From the NCBI GenBank assembly GCA_964528875.1, contig CAZGUI010000030.1:1-30349 (forward strand): DNA of 30,349 bases. The letters run 5' to 3'. A program made the translations under genes and the position numbers. Numbering within the stretch: position 1 is the first letter of the stretch; the number at the start of each line of letters is the position of its first letter. The DNA is from Bacteroides_E sp964528875 (GTDB lineage: Bacteria > Bacteroidota > Bacteroidia > Bacteroidales > Bacteroidaceae). Positions 14,722 through 23,310 of the stretch are shown here, one piece after another. Under the pieces are notes generated by a model. It was given only the letters and a program-made list of their open reading frames with translations. It was not told the DNA's origin and did no database searches.

Positions 14722-17397
14722 ATGAATTTATCTGAGAATAAATATAAAGGACTGACTGATGAGGAGGTTCTTGAAAGCCGTAAAAAACATGGTGATAACA
14801 TTATTACTCCTTCTAAAGGGGTCTCCTTATGGAAGTTATACCTAGAAAAATATAATGACCCGGTTATAAAAGTTCTTTTAGTTGCCGCAGTTCTTTCACT
14901 AATTGTTGCATTCATAGAAAATGAATATGTTGAAACCATAGGTATTATAGCTGCAATCCTATTGACCACTACCATAGGATTCTTCTTTGAATACGACGCC
15001 CATAAAAAATTCAAAATACTTACTCAAGTTAACGAGGAAAACCAGATTAAGGTAATCCGTAGAGCTAAAGTAACGGAAGTTCCCCGAAAAGACATTGTAG
15101 TAGGTGATATTATTCTATTAGAAACCGGTGATGAAGTACCTGCCGACGGAGTTCTGATTGAGGCTGTATCTTTACAAATTAATGAATCTACTTTGACAGG
15201 TGAGCCAGTGGTAAGTAAAACCACAGATGAAGAGCACTTTGATGATGAGGCTCCCTACCCCAGCAATAAGCTTTATAGAGGTACAACGGTACTTTCTGGT
15301 CATTGTATTTTAGAGGTATCTGCTGTTGGAGACAGTACAGAAATTGGTGAGGTTTCTAAATTAAGTACCATTGAAAACGAAGAAGAAACACCCTTAAACA
15401 TACAGTTACAAAAACTAGCTAACCTTATAGGTAAGGTGGGATTTGCTCTTGCTTCTATCATATTCATTGTTTTTGTTGCAAGAGACATCTATTTATTTGT
15501 TCAATTACATAACTCCATAACTTGGGCTCATAGTGCAGCCATTCTTCAAATCGTTCTGAAGTATTTCATGGTGTCAGTAACCTTAATTGTGGTCTCTGTC
15601 CCTGAAGGTCTCCCAATGAGTGTAACCTTAAGTTTAGCAATTAATATGAGCCGAATGCTTAAAACGAACAATTTAGTTCGTAAAATGCACGCCTCAGAAA
15701 CAATGGGTGCTATAGATGTTATCTGTACAGACAAAACAGGTACACTCACTCAAAACCAGATGACTGTTTATGAAACGGTTTTTTTCTCTTTAGATGGAAA
15801 AGCCATAGATGAAACAGAAAACCAAGAGATTAAAAATTTGATTGTCGAAGGGATTAGCACCAATACTACGGCTTATCTTGAAGACAATGGTGAAGAAAAA
15901 GGACTAGGTAACCCTACCGAAATAGCTCTTTTATTATGGCTCCGCAAACAAAATCAAAATTATATCATTGCCCGTGAAAGGACTAAACTTATTGATCAGT
16001 TAACTTTCTCTACTGAGAGAAAGTTGATGGCCACGTTAGTAAACTCCACATCGGGAAAAAAGATTCTATATGTAAAAGGTGCTCCTGAGGTTATTCTAGA
16101 GAAATCTTCGAGTATTCTTTTTAAAAACGGTGCAATAAAGAAACCGGATGAAATTAAAGAGAAAATAGATAAGCACCTTTCAGGTTATCAAGAAAAAGCA
16201 ATGCGAACCCTTGCTTTTGCATATATGGAGGTAGCAGGTGATGATACCAGAAATTGCATTGAATTACTGGAGGATAATAATCTTCAACTCATTGGTGTTG
16301 CTGCCATTTCAGACCCTGTTCGGTTAGATGTAGCAGACGCCATTAATGATTGTCTATCAGCTGGGGTTGACATAAAGATAGTTACCGGTGATACTCAGAA
16401 AACGACGTTGGAAATTGCTCGGCAGATTGGGTTATGGGATAAACAAAAGGTTCAAGAAGCTTGCATTACAGGTGTTGAGTTTGAAGCATTAACAGATGAG
16501 GAAGCTTTAGAACGCATAGAGACACTTAAAATTATGTCAAGAGCTCGTCCAACCGATAAACAGCGATTGGTTCAGTTACTTCAACAAAAAGGACATATTG
16601 TGGCTGTTACCGGAGATGGAACCAATGACGCTCCTGCTCTTAATTTTGCCAATGTGGGTCTTTCAATGGGTAGTGGAACAACGGTAGCCAAAGAAGCTAG
16701 CGATATAACACTCCTTGACGATTCATTCAATAGCATATCCACTGCTATTATGTGGGGCCGTTCACTTTATAAAAACATTCAGCGATTCATCGTGTTCCAA
16801 TTGACAATAAACTTAGTCGCTGTACTTATTGTTTTAGTAGGTTCAATATGGGGGACAACGTTACCTTTAACTGTAACACAGATGTTATGGGTTAATTTAA
16901 TTATGGATACATTTGCCGCTCTAGCCCTAGCTTCTATCCCTCCTACGCGTGAGGTGATGCAAGAAAAACCAAGAAAAAGCACAGACTTTATTATAACAAA
17001 GAGTATGGCTAAAACCATTGCAGGTTCCGGGTTCTTATTCCTTGTAGTCTTGATCAGTTTACTGATGTATTTTACCTATACCGGTGAAGGAATTACCGCT
17101 TATGAACTGACTGTTTTCTTCACATTCTTTGTGATGCTTCAATTCTGGAACTTATTTAATACAGCCACATTCTATACTAATCACTCTATATTTAAAGGAT
17201 TAAGTAATAATCTTGGCTTGATTGGTGTAGCCGGCCTCATTTTATTAGGACAATTTATCATTGTTCAGTTTGGAGGAGAGGTGTTTAGAACCATTCCTCT
17301 GTCTCTTGAAACATGGATTATAATTATAGCATCTACCTCTCTTGTGCTATGGGGAGGTGAGATATTTCGATCAATTAAACGTATAATAGCTAAATAA
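14722..17397 (+). CDS. Calcium-translocating P-type ATPase (P2 type, PMCA/SERCA-like)
   Basis: Inner-membrane cation pump of 891 residues, probably exporting Ca2+ at the cost of ATP. In order: N-terminal cation-ATPase domain; helices M1-M2 (~50-90); actuator domain with LTGEPV at 158-163; M3-M4 with the ion-binding PEGLP (294-298); phosphorylation motif CTDKTGTLT with D337; nucleotide domain; hinge TGDGTNDAPAL (around 632); and a C-terminal six-helix region containing the M5-M6 ion site (MLWVNLIMDTFAALALA). All catalytic motifs are intact. PEGLP and the full C-terminal block support calcium rather than heavy metals, but Na+ or Mn2+ cannot be excluded. It is the first gene of a four-gene run; the HAD gene follows after 5 nt. 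Confidence 0.92.
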   Translation: MNLSENKYKGLTDEEVLESRKKHGDNIITPSKGVSLWKLYLEKYNDPVIKVLLVAAVLSLIVAFIENEYVETIGIIAAILLTTTIGFFFEYDAHKKFKILTQVNEENQIKVIRRAKVTEVPRKDIVVGDIILLETGDEVPADGVLIEAVSLQINESTLTGEPVVSKTTDEEHFDDEAPYPSNKLYRGTTVLSGHCILEVSAVGDSTEIGEVSKLSTIENEEETPLNIQLQKLANLIGKVGFALASIIFIVFVARDIYLFVQLHNSITWAHSAAILQIVLKYFMVSVTLIVVSVPEGLPMSVTLSLAINMSRMLKTNNLVRKMHASETMGAIDVICTDKTGTLTQNQMTVYETVFFSLDGKAIDETENQEIKNLIVEGISTNTTAYLEDNGEEKGLGNPTEIALLLWLRKQNQNYIIARERTKLIDQLTFSTERKLMATLVNSTSGKKILYVKGAPEVILEKSSSILFKNGAIKKPDEIKEKIDKHLSGYQEKAMRTLAFAYMEVAGDDTRNCIELLEDNNLQLIGVAAISDPVRLDVADAINDCLSAGVDIKIVTGDTQKTTLEIARQIGLWDKQKVQEACITGVEFEALTDEEALERIETLKIMSRARPTDKQRLVQLLQQKGHIVAVTGDGTNDAPALNFANVGLSMGSGTTVAKEASDITLLDDSFNSISTAIMWGRSLYKNIQRFIVFQLTINLVAVLIVLVGSIWGTTLPLTVTQMLWVNLIMDTFAALALASIPPTREVMQEKPRKSTDFIITKSMAKTIAGSGFLFLVVLISLLMYFTYTGEGITAYELTVFFTFFVMLQFWNLFNTATFYTNHSIFKGLSNNLGLIGVAGLILLGQFIIVQFGGEVFRTIPLSLETWIIIIASTSLVLWGGEIFRSIKRIIAK

Positions 17398-17402
17398 TAG
17401 TA

Positions 17403-18023
17403 ATGAAAAAAAACGGAATTAAAAATCTTGTAATTGACTTTGGAGGTGTATTAGTAGACTTAGAACGCCAGCGTTGCGTTGAAGAGTTCAATAAAATAGG
17501 TCTGTTCAATACAGAAGATCTATTGGGAACTTCACATCAAGAAGGCTTTTTCCAAGATTATGAAAAGGGATTAATATCATCAGAGGAGTTTAGAGACGAA
17601 ATTAGAAAACGAATTGGAGATAAGGATATATCTGATGATCAAATTGATGCAGCCTGGGTTAGCTTTTTAGACGATATACCCAGAAACAAATTAGACTTAC
17701 TTCTCAGATTAAGAGAACATTATGTAGTTTATTTATTAAGTAACACCAACCCCATCCATTGGAAATGGGCTACTGAGTTTGGATTTCCCTACAGAGGATT
17801 TAGAGTAGAAGATTATTTTGAGCATATCTTTTTGTCACACGAAATGCACATGCTAAAACCTAGTACAGAAATATATGAAGCAGTATTACAAACTACAGGC
17901 ATTGACCCCAAAGAATCCTTTTTAATTGATGATTCAAAAGAAAACTGTGACGCAGCTAAAGCTTTAGGCTTTACCACTTATACCCCCAAACCTAAAGAAG
18001 ACTGGACTTACCTTTTTGAGTAA
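17403..18023 (+). CDS. HAD-superfamily phosphatase, YihX-like subgroup
   Basis: Cytoplasmic hydrolase of 206 residues with the four HAD motifs: VIDFGGVLVD (D12), LSNTNP (S113), LKPS (K152) and IDDSKEN (D176, D177). Motif I reads DFGGV, as in the YihX/HAD-IA group (DLGNV in E. coli YihX, a glucose-1-phosphate phosphatase), where the usual second Asp is replaced by Gly. The protein is therefore not simply inactivated. The substrate is likely a small phosphorylated metabolite, but which one cannot be told. It lies 5 nt after the Ca2+ ATPase gene and 12 nt before ribF. An FMN or related phosphatase role beside RibF is possible but speculative. Confidence 0.85.
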   Translation: MKKNGIKNLVIDFGGVLVDLERQRCVEEFNKIGLFNTEDLLGTSHQEGFFQDYEKGLISSEEFRDEIRKRIGDKDISDDQIDAAWVSFLDDIPRNKLDLLLRLREHYVVYLLSNTNPIHWKWATEFGFPYRGFRVEDYFEHIFLSHEMHMLKPSTEIYEAVLQTTGIDPKESFLIDDSKENCDAAKALGFTTYTPKPKEDWTYLFE

Positions 18024-18035
18024 GTAAAAAAAGAA

Positions 18036-18974
18036 ATGCAGGTTATATCTTCACTACAGAATTTATCTTTATCTCCCAGTGTAGCTACCATTGGTTTTTT
18101 CGATGGGGTGCACTTGGGACATCACCACATCATACAACAGGTAATCAAAGAAGCACAAAAAGGAGGATTGAAATCAACCGTTATTACCTTTGCCAATCAC
18201 CCTTCTACTGTTATTCATGAGAGGAAAATGGAACTTTTAACTCCTATTGAGGAGAAAATCCAACGACTAAACAAAGAAGGAATAGATCAATGTGTTGTAT
18301 TACCATTCACTGAAGAGTTTGCAAAACTATCCGCCTATGAATTTATGTGTCAAATATTAAAGAAGAGCTTAAACATTGACTCTTTATACATTGGTTATGA
18401 TAATCGCTTTGGACACAGACAAGACAAAGTAGAAGGCTTCAAAGAATATGTTTCTTATGGTAAAGAAATAGGTATAAAAGTATTGAGTACAGATGCTGTT
18501 TTTTTACAAAAAGAAGAGATTAGCTCTTCATTAATACGAGAAATGCTCAAAGGGAAGAATCTCACGCTAGCCAACAGTTTACTAGGATATATCTATAGTA
18601 TTGATGGGGTTGTTGTAGATGGAAAAAAAATTGGAAGACTACTGGGATTCCCTACAGCAAATATCAAACCGACTCATAAAAACAAGTTAATTCCAGCTAA
18701 AGGAGTTTACATTGTTTCTGTTCTATTGGATGACATTCTCCATAAAGGAATGCTTAGCATTGGCTGTAGACCAACCCTAAAGAATGGAAAAGACATAAGT
18801 ATTGAAGTCAATATTTTGGACTTTAACGAATTCATATATGGAAAACAGCTAAAACTCAAATTTTATTCTTATTTAAGAGAAGAAATAGCTTTTGAAAATA
18901 AAGAAGCTTTGATTGAGCAACTTAAAGTTGATGAAGTAGACACTAGACACTATTTTAACACACACACGATATGA
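18036..18974 (+). CDS. ribF: Bifunctional riboflavin kinase / FMN adenylyltransferase
   Basis: Converts riboflavin to FMN and then FAD. The N-terminal nucleotidyltransferase domain has GFFDGVHLGHHHII (20-33) and ISSSLIR (162-168). The C-terminal riboflavin kinase domain begins near 185 and has GFPTAN (204-209), the kinase signature, with the catalytic Glu expected in the ISIEVNILDF segment. The 312-residue length is standard. It is third in the operon, and its TGA overlaps the ATG of the CPBP protease gene (ATGA), indicating translational coupling. No FMN riboswitch is visible upstream; the gene is internal to the operon. Confidence 0.96.
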   Translation: MQVISSLQNLSLSPSVATIGFFDGVHLGHHHIIQQVIKEAQKGGLKSTVITFANHPSTVIHERKMELLTPIEEKIQRLNKEGIDQCVVLPFTEEFAKLSAYEFMCQILKKSLNIDSLYIGYDNRFGHRQDKVEGFKEYVSYGKEIGIKVLSTDAVFLQKEEISSSLIREMLKGKNLTLANSLLGYIYSIDGVVVDGKKIGRLLGFPTANIKPTHKNKLIPAKGVYIVSVLLDDILHKGMLSIGCRPTLKNGKDISIEVNILDFNEFIYGKQLKLKFYSYLREEIAFENKEALIEQLKVDEVDTRHYFNTHTI

Positions 18975-19786
18975 AAAAGTCTTTATTTCTGGTATTCACT
19001 TACCTAATTATCCAGCTTTGTTCAGCATTTATTGTGAAGGTAGGATTTATGATCTATCAATACGCAACGATAGGAAAAATAACAGTAGACTTAGGTGCTA
19101 CTGAGGTAATATTCTCTTTACTCCTTAGTATGTTGCTTATGTTTCTTGTTATGTGGAAAAAAGGACTTATCCCTATGGCTAAAGAGAGCTGGTCACTACC
19201 TAAACCCTCCTCACTGGATTATTTATTATGGATACTAATAGCTACCTTTAGTAGTATTTTCTTACTTGATCTTTTGATGTCTTACTTGACTTTTCTTCCT
19301 AACTTAATGGAACAAACCTTCAATACTATATTTGAAAATATCTGGGGAATCATTGCAGTAACTTTAGTTGGACCTTTATTGGAAGAACTGGTCTTTAGAG
19401 GAGCTGTTACTCGCTTTTTATTGGAAAGATACACCCCTAGAGCTGCTATACTAATTTCAGCTTTAATTTTTGGCCTTATCCATATGAATCCCACTCAAGT
19501 GATTGGAGGATTTATCATTGGCTTACTCTTAGCCTGGATTTACTTCAAGACAAAAAGCATTCTGCCTGTACTTATTATTCACGTTATAAACAATAGCTTA
19601 TCCGTTATGATCAGCAAAAAGTTTGTACTGGCCGACTCATTTCAGGACATTATTCCTACTCCGGCCTATTGGCTGATTGCTGCCTCGGCACTATTTCTAC
19701 TCATAACAAGCCTAATAAAACTAAACCGGGCAACAATATCTCCTTTTCTAATAGCAAAAGACGATCAAGAGGAAGAAGTATTTTAA
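18971..19786 (+). CDS. CPBP-family intramembrane metalloprotease (CAAX protease-like)
   Basis: Integral inner-membrane protein of 271 residues with about seven to eight hydrophobic segments. The Abi/CPBP catalytic motifs are present: EELVFRG (E138, E139, R143), FGLIHMNPT (His about residue 171), and HVINN near 205. These proteins are related to the Rce1 prenyl-protein protease; in bacteria most have unknown substrates, with some in bacteriocin immunity. No bacteriocin genes are nearby and the gene is coupled to ribF by a 4-nt overlap, so a housekeeping role is more likely. Its stop codon overlaps that of the convergent sufE gene across TTAA. Confidence 0.9.
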   Translation: MKKSLFLVFTYLIIQLCSAFIVKVGFMIYQYATIGKITVDLGATEVIFSLLLSMLLMFLVMWKKGLIPMAKESWSLPKPSSLDYLLWILIATFSSIFLLDLLMSYLTFLPNLMEQTFNTIFENIWGIIAVTLVGPLLEELVFRGAVTRFLLERYTPRAAILISALIFGLIHMNPTQVIGGFIIGLLLAWIYFKTKSILPVLIIHVINNSLSVMISKKFVLADSFQDIIPTPAYWLIAASALFLLITSLIKLNRATISPFLIAKDDQEEEVF

Positions 19787-20214
19787 TTTTCCTGATCCTG
19801 TTTGGCTTTAAATACCAATGCATACAAACGCATTTGCTTTAACATAGACAATAGCCCATTACTTCTAGTGGGTGAAAGGTGCTCGTGCAAGCCTATTTTA
19901 TCAATAAAATAGAGCTCTGCATTGATAATCTCATCGGGAGTATGATTGGATAACACTTGAATTAATAAAGTAATAATACCTTTTACAATAATGGCATCAC
20001 TTTCGGCTTTATAAACAACCTTCCCATCTACTAAATCTGCTTGAAGCCAAACTCTACTTTGACACCCTTCTATTAAGTTTTGATCGGTTTTATATTCCTC
20101 ATCTAATGATTCTTGGCCATTACCTAAATCGATTAATAATTGGTAACGATCCATCCAATCATCAAACATTTCAAACTCACTAATTATCTCTTCTTGTTTC
20201 TCGTTAATAGACAT
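19783..20214 (-). CDS. sufE: SufE-family cysteine desulfurase activator
   Basis: Accepts persulfide sulfur from SufS and promotes its transfer for Fe-S cluster assembly. I chose the ATG at 20214 (MSINEKQEEI, 143 residues). It follows the upstream stop codon as TAAGATG and puts the catalytic Cys of EGCQSRVW at position 51, the same number as in E. coli SufE. The open frame extends upstream to 20262, but those codons overlap the M28 gene. The LSPTRSNGLLSML segment near 112-124 is a family hallmark. It is coupled to the peptidase gene upstream. No sufS is present in the window. Confidence 0.93.
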   Translation of the reverse strand: MSINEKQEEIISEFEMFDDWMDRYQLLIDLGNGQESLDEEYKTDQNLIEGCQSRVWLQADLVDGKVVYKAESDAIIVKGIITLLIQVLSNHTPDEIINAELYFIDKIGLHEHLSPTRSNGLLSMLKQMRLYALVFKAKQDQEN

Positions 20215-20215
20215 C

Positions 20216-21229
20216 TTATTTTTCATTATATATAACCTCCAAAACTGTTTGTCCAACAGCATGCAGTGTATTTCTTTCTATATTCTCCATGGTATCATCT
20301 ACTGTATGCCAACTTTTGGCAAAACCACTAGCATGAATATTATTATGTATGATATCAATAGTGGGTATACGAGCAATCTGATTTACAAATAAATGATCAT
20401 CCGTAATATAGCCCCCATTTTCTTTTATAAAATAACGTTGAAAGCCCAATTCATGTGCCTTATCCCAAACTTTTTTATTTATATTTTTAGCAAACTTTTG
20501 AGAGTATCCCTCATAATAAAATAAAGCATCTTTATCTCCAACCATATCCAATAGAATACCAAAGCGAGCATTATAACTTGGAACATGTGGATTTTTAGCC
20601 CAATACTGAGAACCTAATCCCCAGGTGTTTTCAGTATCTCCTCTGTTATATTTAGTATCAAATTGAGGAACACCATAATCCTCAGCATCAAAGAAAATAA
20701 CATCCACACCTATTGTTGTCTGTGACTGTTGTAATAAACGTGCTATTTCTAAAAGAACACCTACTCCACTAGCACCATCGTTTGCGCCCAATACCGGAGT
20801 ACGATAATTTTTCTCATCAGAATCATTATCCGACCATGGACGTGTATCCCAATGAGCAAACAAAGCGACGCGTTTCTTCTGTTCGGGCTGATAAGATGCA
20901 ATTATATTTTTTGCTTGCAACAAGGTTCCATCATAAGCCACTAAATCAACTTCTTGTGTTACAACAGTCGCTCCATACTCTTTCAGTTTTTCTTCTAAAT
21001 AAAGACCACATTCTTGATGCCCTCTTGTATTAGGTACACGAGGTCCAAAAGAAACCTGTTGCTCTATAAAATGATAAGCACTATCTGCATTAAATTTAGG
21101 CACTGTTACACTTATATTTTCTTGTGATAGTTCCACAGATTTATTTTTCCCAACTTTTGAGCCACTACAAGCAAAAAAAAGTGCACTCAAAACACCAACA
21201 AGACCTACTGCTATTATTCTATTCATCAT
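20216..21229 (-). CDS. M28-family zinc peptidase / glutaminyl cyclase-like lipoprotein
   Basis: Probably a periplasmic or membrane-anchored M28 metalloprotein. From the ATG at 21229 it has a short hydrophobic lipoprotein signal ending LFFAC-SGS, so the mature protein would be lipidated on that Cys. Zinc-site motifs follow in order: FAHWDTRPW, LGANDGASG, DAEDYG and DDHLFVN. It resembles the Bacteroidetes glutaminyl-peptide cyclotransferase/M28 group; whether it cyclises N-terminal Gln or cleaves peptides is not decidable here. A longer reading from 21253 would start inside the -7 promoter element (21251-21258), so the shorter start is preferred; 21226 is equally possible. sufE follows directly. 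Confidence 0.87.
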   Translation of the reverse strand: MMNRIIAVGLVGVLSALFFACSGSKVGKNKSVELSQENISVTVPKFNADSAYHFIEQQVSFGPRVPNTRGHQECGLYLEEKLKEYGATVVTQEVDLVAYDGTLLQAKNIIASYQPEQKKRVALFAHWDTRPWSDNDSDEKNYRTPVLGANDGASGVGVLLEIARLLQQSQTTIGVDVIFFDAEDYGVPQFDTKYNRGDTENTWGLGSQYWAKNPHVPSYNARFGILLDMVGDKDALFYYEGYSQKFAKNINKKVWDKAHELGFQRYFIKENGGYITDDHLFVNQIARIPTIDIIHNNIHASGFAKSWHTVDDTMENIERNTLHAVGQTVLEVIYNEK

Positions 21230-21250
21230 TTCTAAATATCTGATACGGTG

Positions 21251-21258
21251 CAAAATTA
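21251..21258 (-). promoter_or_regulatory. Probable -7 element for the M28 peptidase-sufE pair
   Basis: On the minus strand TAATTTTG matches TAnnTTTG, 21 nt upstream of the ATG at 21229. It indicates the pair has its own promoter separate from ldcA and helps decide the start codon. Confidence 0.5.
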
Positions 21259-21303
21259 CATTTTTTGTAGCACAATTCTATATAATAGAATAGTAAAAAA
21301 AGA

Positions 21304-22215
21304 TTAAGAAAGAAAAGAAAGGGTTACTCTCTCCTTTTCTACATTAAGTTTGACTTTCGAGCCACATATTACCGGGCAGTTAAGCTCAGTGTGTCCAATG
21401 GGAAAAGAATAGCAAATGGGAAAAGAATAAGGAGACAAAAGAGTTGCTAACATTTGATAAACTCTCTTATCTAACAGCTGGTTTTCTGTTTGAGAGGAAA
21501 ATTGTCCAATAATTAATCCGGCTAATTGATTTAAAACCCCTGAGTATTTTAAGTTGTAAAATAGTCGCTCTATACTGTGAAGATGTTCGCCTACATCCTC
21601 AACAAAGAGGATCGTTCCTTTAGCAGGCAATGCAAAAGGTGTACCCTGCAATGCTCCCAGAACTGAGAGGTTGCCTCCACGAAGTATACCGGTTGCCTTG
21701 CCCAATTGATTTAATGAATTCGGTCTGCAAGGATAAGTGGGTAACATTCCATATAGTATTCCTTTTAAGTAGAGCAAAGAAGACTCATTTTGTGGAGCCA
21801 TAGCCAGGTGTCTAGCCATAGGGCTATGTAAAGTGGCATAGCCTTCTTTATTAAAACAAGCATGCAAAGCCGTAATATCACTATAACCAACCAACCACTT
21901 TGGGTGTTTTCTAAATTCAGTAAAATCCAATTGATTAATGAGATGAATAGCTCCATAACCACCTCGTGTGCAAAGGATTACTTTATATTTTTTATTATCC
22001 ATTGCTTCTTGAAAATCAATTCTTCTATCCTCTTCTGTTCCTGCATAATGATTAAAACTAGAATCCACATGCTTGGATAAGGATACTTTTAATCCCCAAG
22101 ATTCCATTCTCTCCTTAGCCTTATTTATTAGTTTTTTTTCAATACGGCTGGATGGGGAAACCATAATAACATGATCGCCTGGTTTTAAGAAAGGAGGATA
22201 TTGTAAAGGTTTCAT
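21304..22215 (-). CDS. ldcA: LD-carboxypeptidase (muramoyltetrapeptide carboxypeptidase), S66 family
   Basis: Removes the terminal D-Ala from the tetrapeptide of murein fragments during peptidoglycan recycling; a serine enzyme with a Ser-Glu-His triad. The 303 residues contain the nucleophile in VGYSDITALH (S112), Glu in LFVEDVGEH (E206) and His in PIGHTELNC (H275), which matches the S66 spacing. RGGYGAIHLINQLD around 84-97 is a family hallmark. There is no signal peptide, so it acts in the cytoplasm. A -7 element lies at 22248-22255. No other recycling genes are adjacent. Confidence 0.93.
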   Translation of the reverse strand: MKPLQYPPFLKPGDHVIMVSPSSRIEKKLINKAKERMESWGLKVSLSKHVDSSFNHYAGTEEDRRIDFQEAMDNKKYKVILCTRGGYGAIHLINQLDFTEFRKHPKWLVGYSDITALHACFNKEGYATLHSPMARHLAMAPQNESSLLYLKGILYGMLPTYPCRPNSLNQLGKATGILRGGNLSVLGALQGTPFALPAKGTILFVEDVGEHLHSIERLFYNLKYSGVLNQLAGLIIGQFSSQTENQLLDKRVYQMLATLLSPYSFPICYSFPIGHTELNCPVICGSKVKLNVEKERVTLSFLS

Positions 22216-22247
22216 CTTGAATATTTATTGTAAATAAGAACTCCATA

Positions 22248-22255
22248 CAAATCTA
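22248..22255 (-). promoter_or_regulatory. Probable -7 element for ldcA
   Basis: On the minus strand TAGATTTG matches TAnnTTTG, 32 nt before the start codon. No convincing -33 TTTG is seen. Confidence 0.5.
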
Positions 22256-22380
22256 AACTAATTCTCTCACAAGAAAAAAGATTACATTCTCAAAGCACTA
22301 TTTACTTAAAAGTTCTTATTAAAGTAAACAAGCTGGTATAAAAATATGTTTAATAAAATATATTCTAATTATTGAAGAAG

Positions 22381-23310
22381 ATGCAACCCATAAAAAACTT
22401 TAAAGAGTTAACTCACTATATACAAACCCAAGCTCGGCCTAAAACGATTGCTGTAGTTTGTCCTTACGATGATCATACCGAATATGCCATACTGCGTTCG
22501 TTAGATGAAGGTATTGCTCGTTTCATTTTAGTAGGTATTCCTACAAAAATGCCAAACAGCTTGACTTCTCCTGAGCGAGGTAACGTTATTTCCATATTAG
22601 AAACCTCTGATTGCAAAGAAGCAACACAACTAGGAGTACATCTTATAAAACAAGGTAAAGCTGACATCCTTATGAAAGGAATTATCAATACAGATGATCT
22701 GCTCCGAGTAGTTTTAGATAAAGAAGAAGGTCTACTTCCTAAAGGAAAAATTTTAACTCATTTAGCAGTAATGGAAATCCCTCGATATCCCAAACTGCTT
22801 TTTTTCTCTGATGCTGCTGTGATTCCAAGACCCAATATTTTACAACGCATAAAAATCATAGAGTATGCCATTAGGGTCTGTCATCAGTTTGGCATAGAAA
22901 CACCCAAAGTCTCTTTGATTCATTTTTCAGAGAAAGCAAGTCCAAAGTTCCCCATTTCAATGGACTATGTAAACATTGTGGAACAGGCTGAAGCCGGTGC
23001 TTTTGGAAGTGCTATTGTGGATGGCCCACTGGATGTAAAAACCTCCTGTGATCACGAAAGTGGAGAAATCAAAGGCATAACTTCTCCAATTAAAGGCCAA
23101 GCCGATGTTTTAATATTCCCCAATATACAAGCCGGAAATACGTTTTACAAAGCGGTATCTCTTTTTGCTGATGCACAAATGGCAGGAGTATTGCAAGGTA
23201 CCTGTTGCCCGGTAGTTCTTCCATCACGTAGTGACACGGGTCTTTCCAAGTATTATAGTATTATAATGGCTTGTTTAATAGCAGAAAAGAATGAAAATAC
23301 TTGTAATTAA
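22381..23310 (+). CDS. ptb: Phosphate butyryltransferase
   Basis: Converts butyryl-CoA (or isobutyryl/isovaleryl-CoA) and phosphate to acyl phosphate and CoA, feeding butyrate kinase for ATP production. It has the phosphate acetyl/butyryltransferase fold: DILMKGIINTDDLLR near 97-111, the FSDAAVIPRPN segment, EAGAFGSAIVDGPLD around 200-215, and a C-terminal SRSDTGLSKYYSI. I prefer the ATG at 22381 (MQPIKNF, 309 residues); a TTG at 22372 in frame would add three residues. The end overlaps the buk start by 20 nt, so the two are coupled. Confidence 0.94.
   Translation: MQPIKNFKELTHYIQTQARPKTIAVVCPYDDHTEYAILRSLDEGIARFILVGIPTKMPNSLTSPERGNVISILETSDCKEATQLGVHLIKQGKADILMKGIINTDDLLRVVLDKEEGLLPKGKILTHLAVMEIPRYPKLLFFSDAAVIPRPNILQRIKIIEYAIRVCHQFGIETPKVSLIHFSEKASPKFPISMDYVNIVEQAEAGAFGSAIVDGPLDVKTSCDHESGEIKGITSPIKGQADVLIFPNIQAGNTFYKAVSLFADAQMAGVLQGTCCPVVLPSRSDTGLSKYYSIIMACLIAEKNENTCN

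Noticed and set aside
17403..18023. HAD protein suspected to be inactive because motif I is DFGGV rather than DxD
   Set aside because: The YihX-type HAD-IA subgroup normally has Gly at this position (DLGNV in E. coli YihX) and is active.
18971..19786. CPBP protease considered as a bacteriocin immunity or defence gene
   Set aside because: It is coupled to ribF by ATGA overlap and no peptide, transporter or defence genes are nearby.
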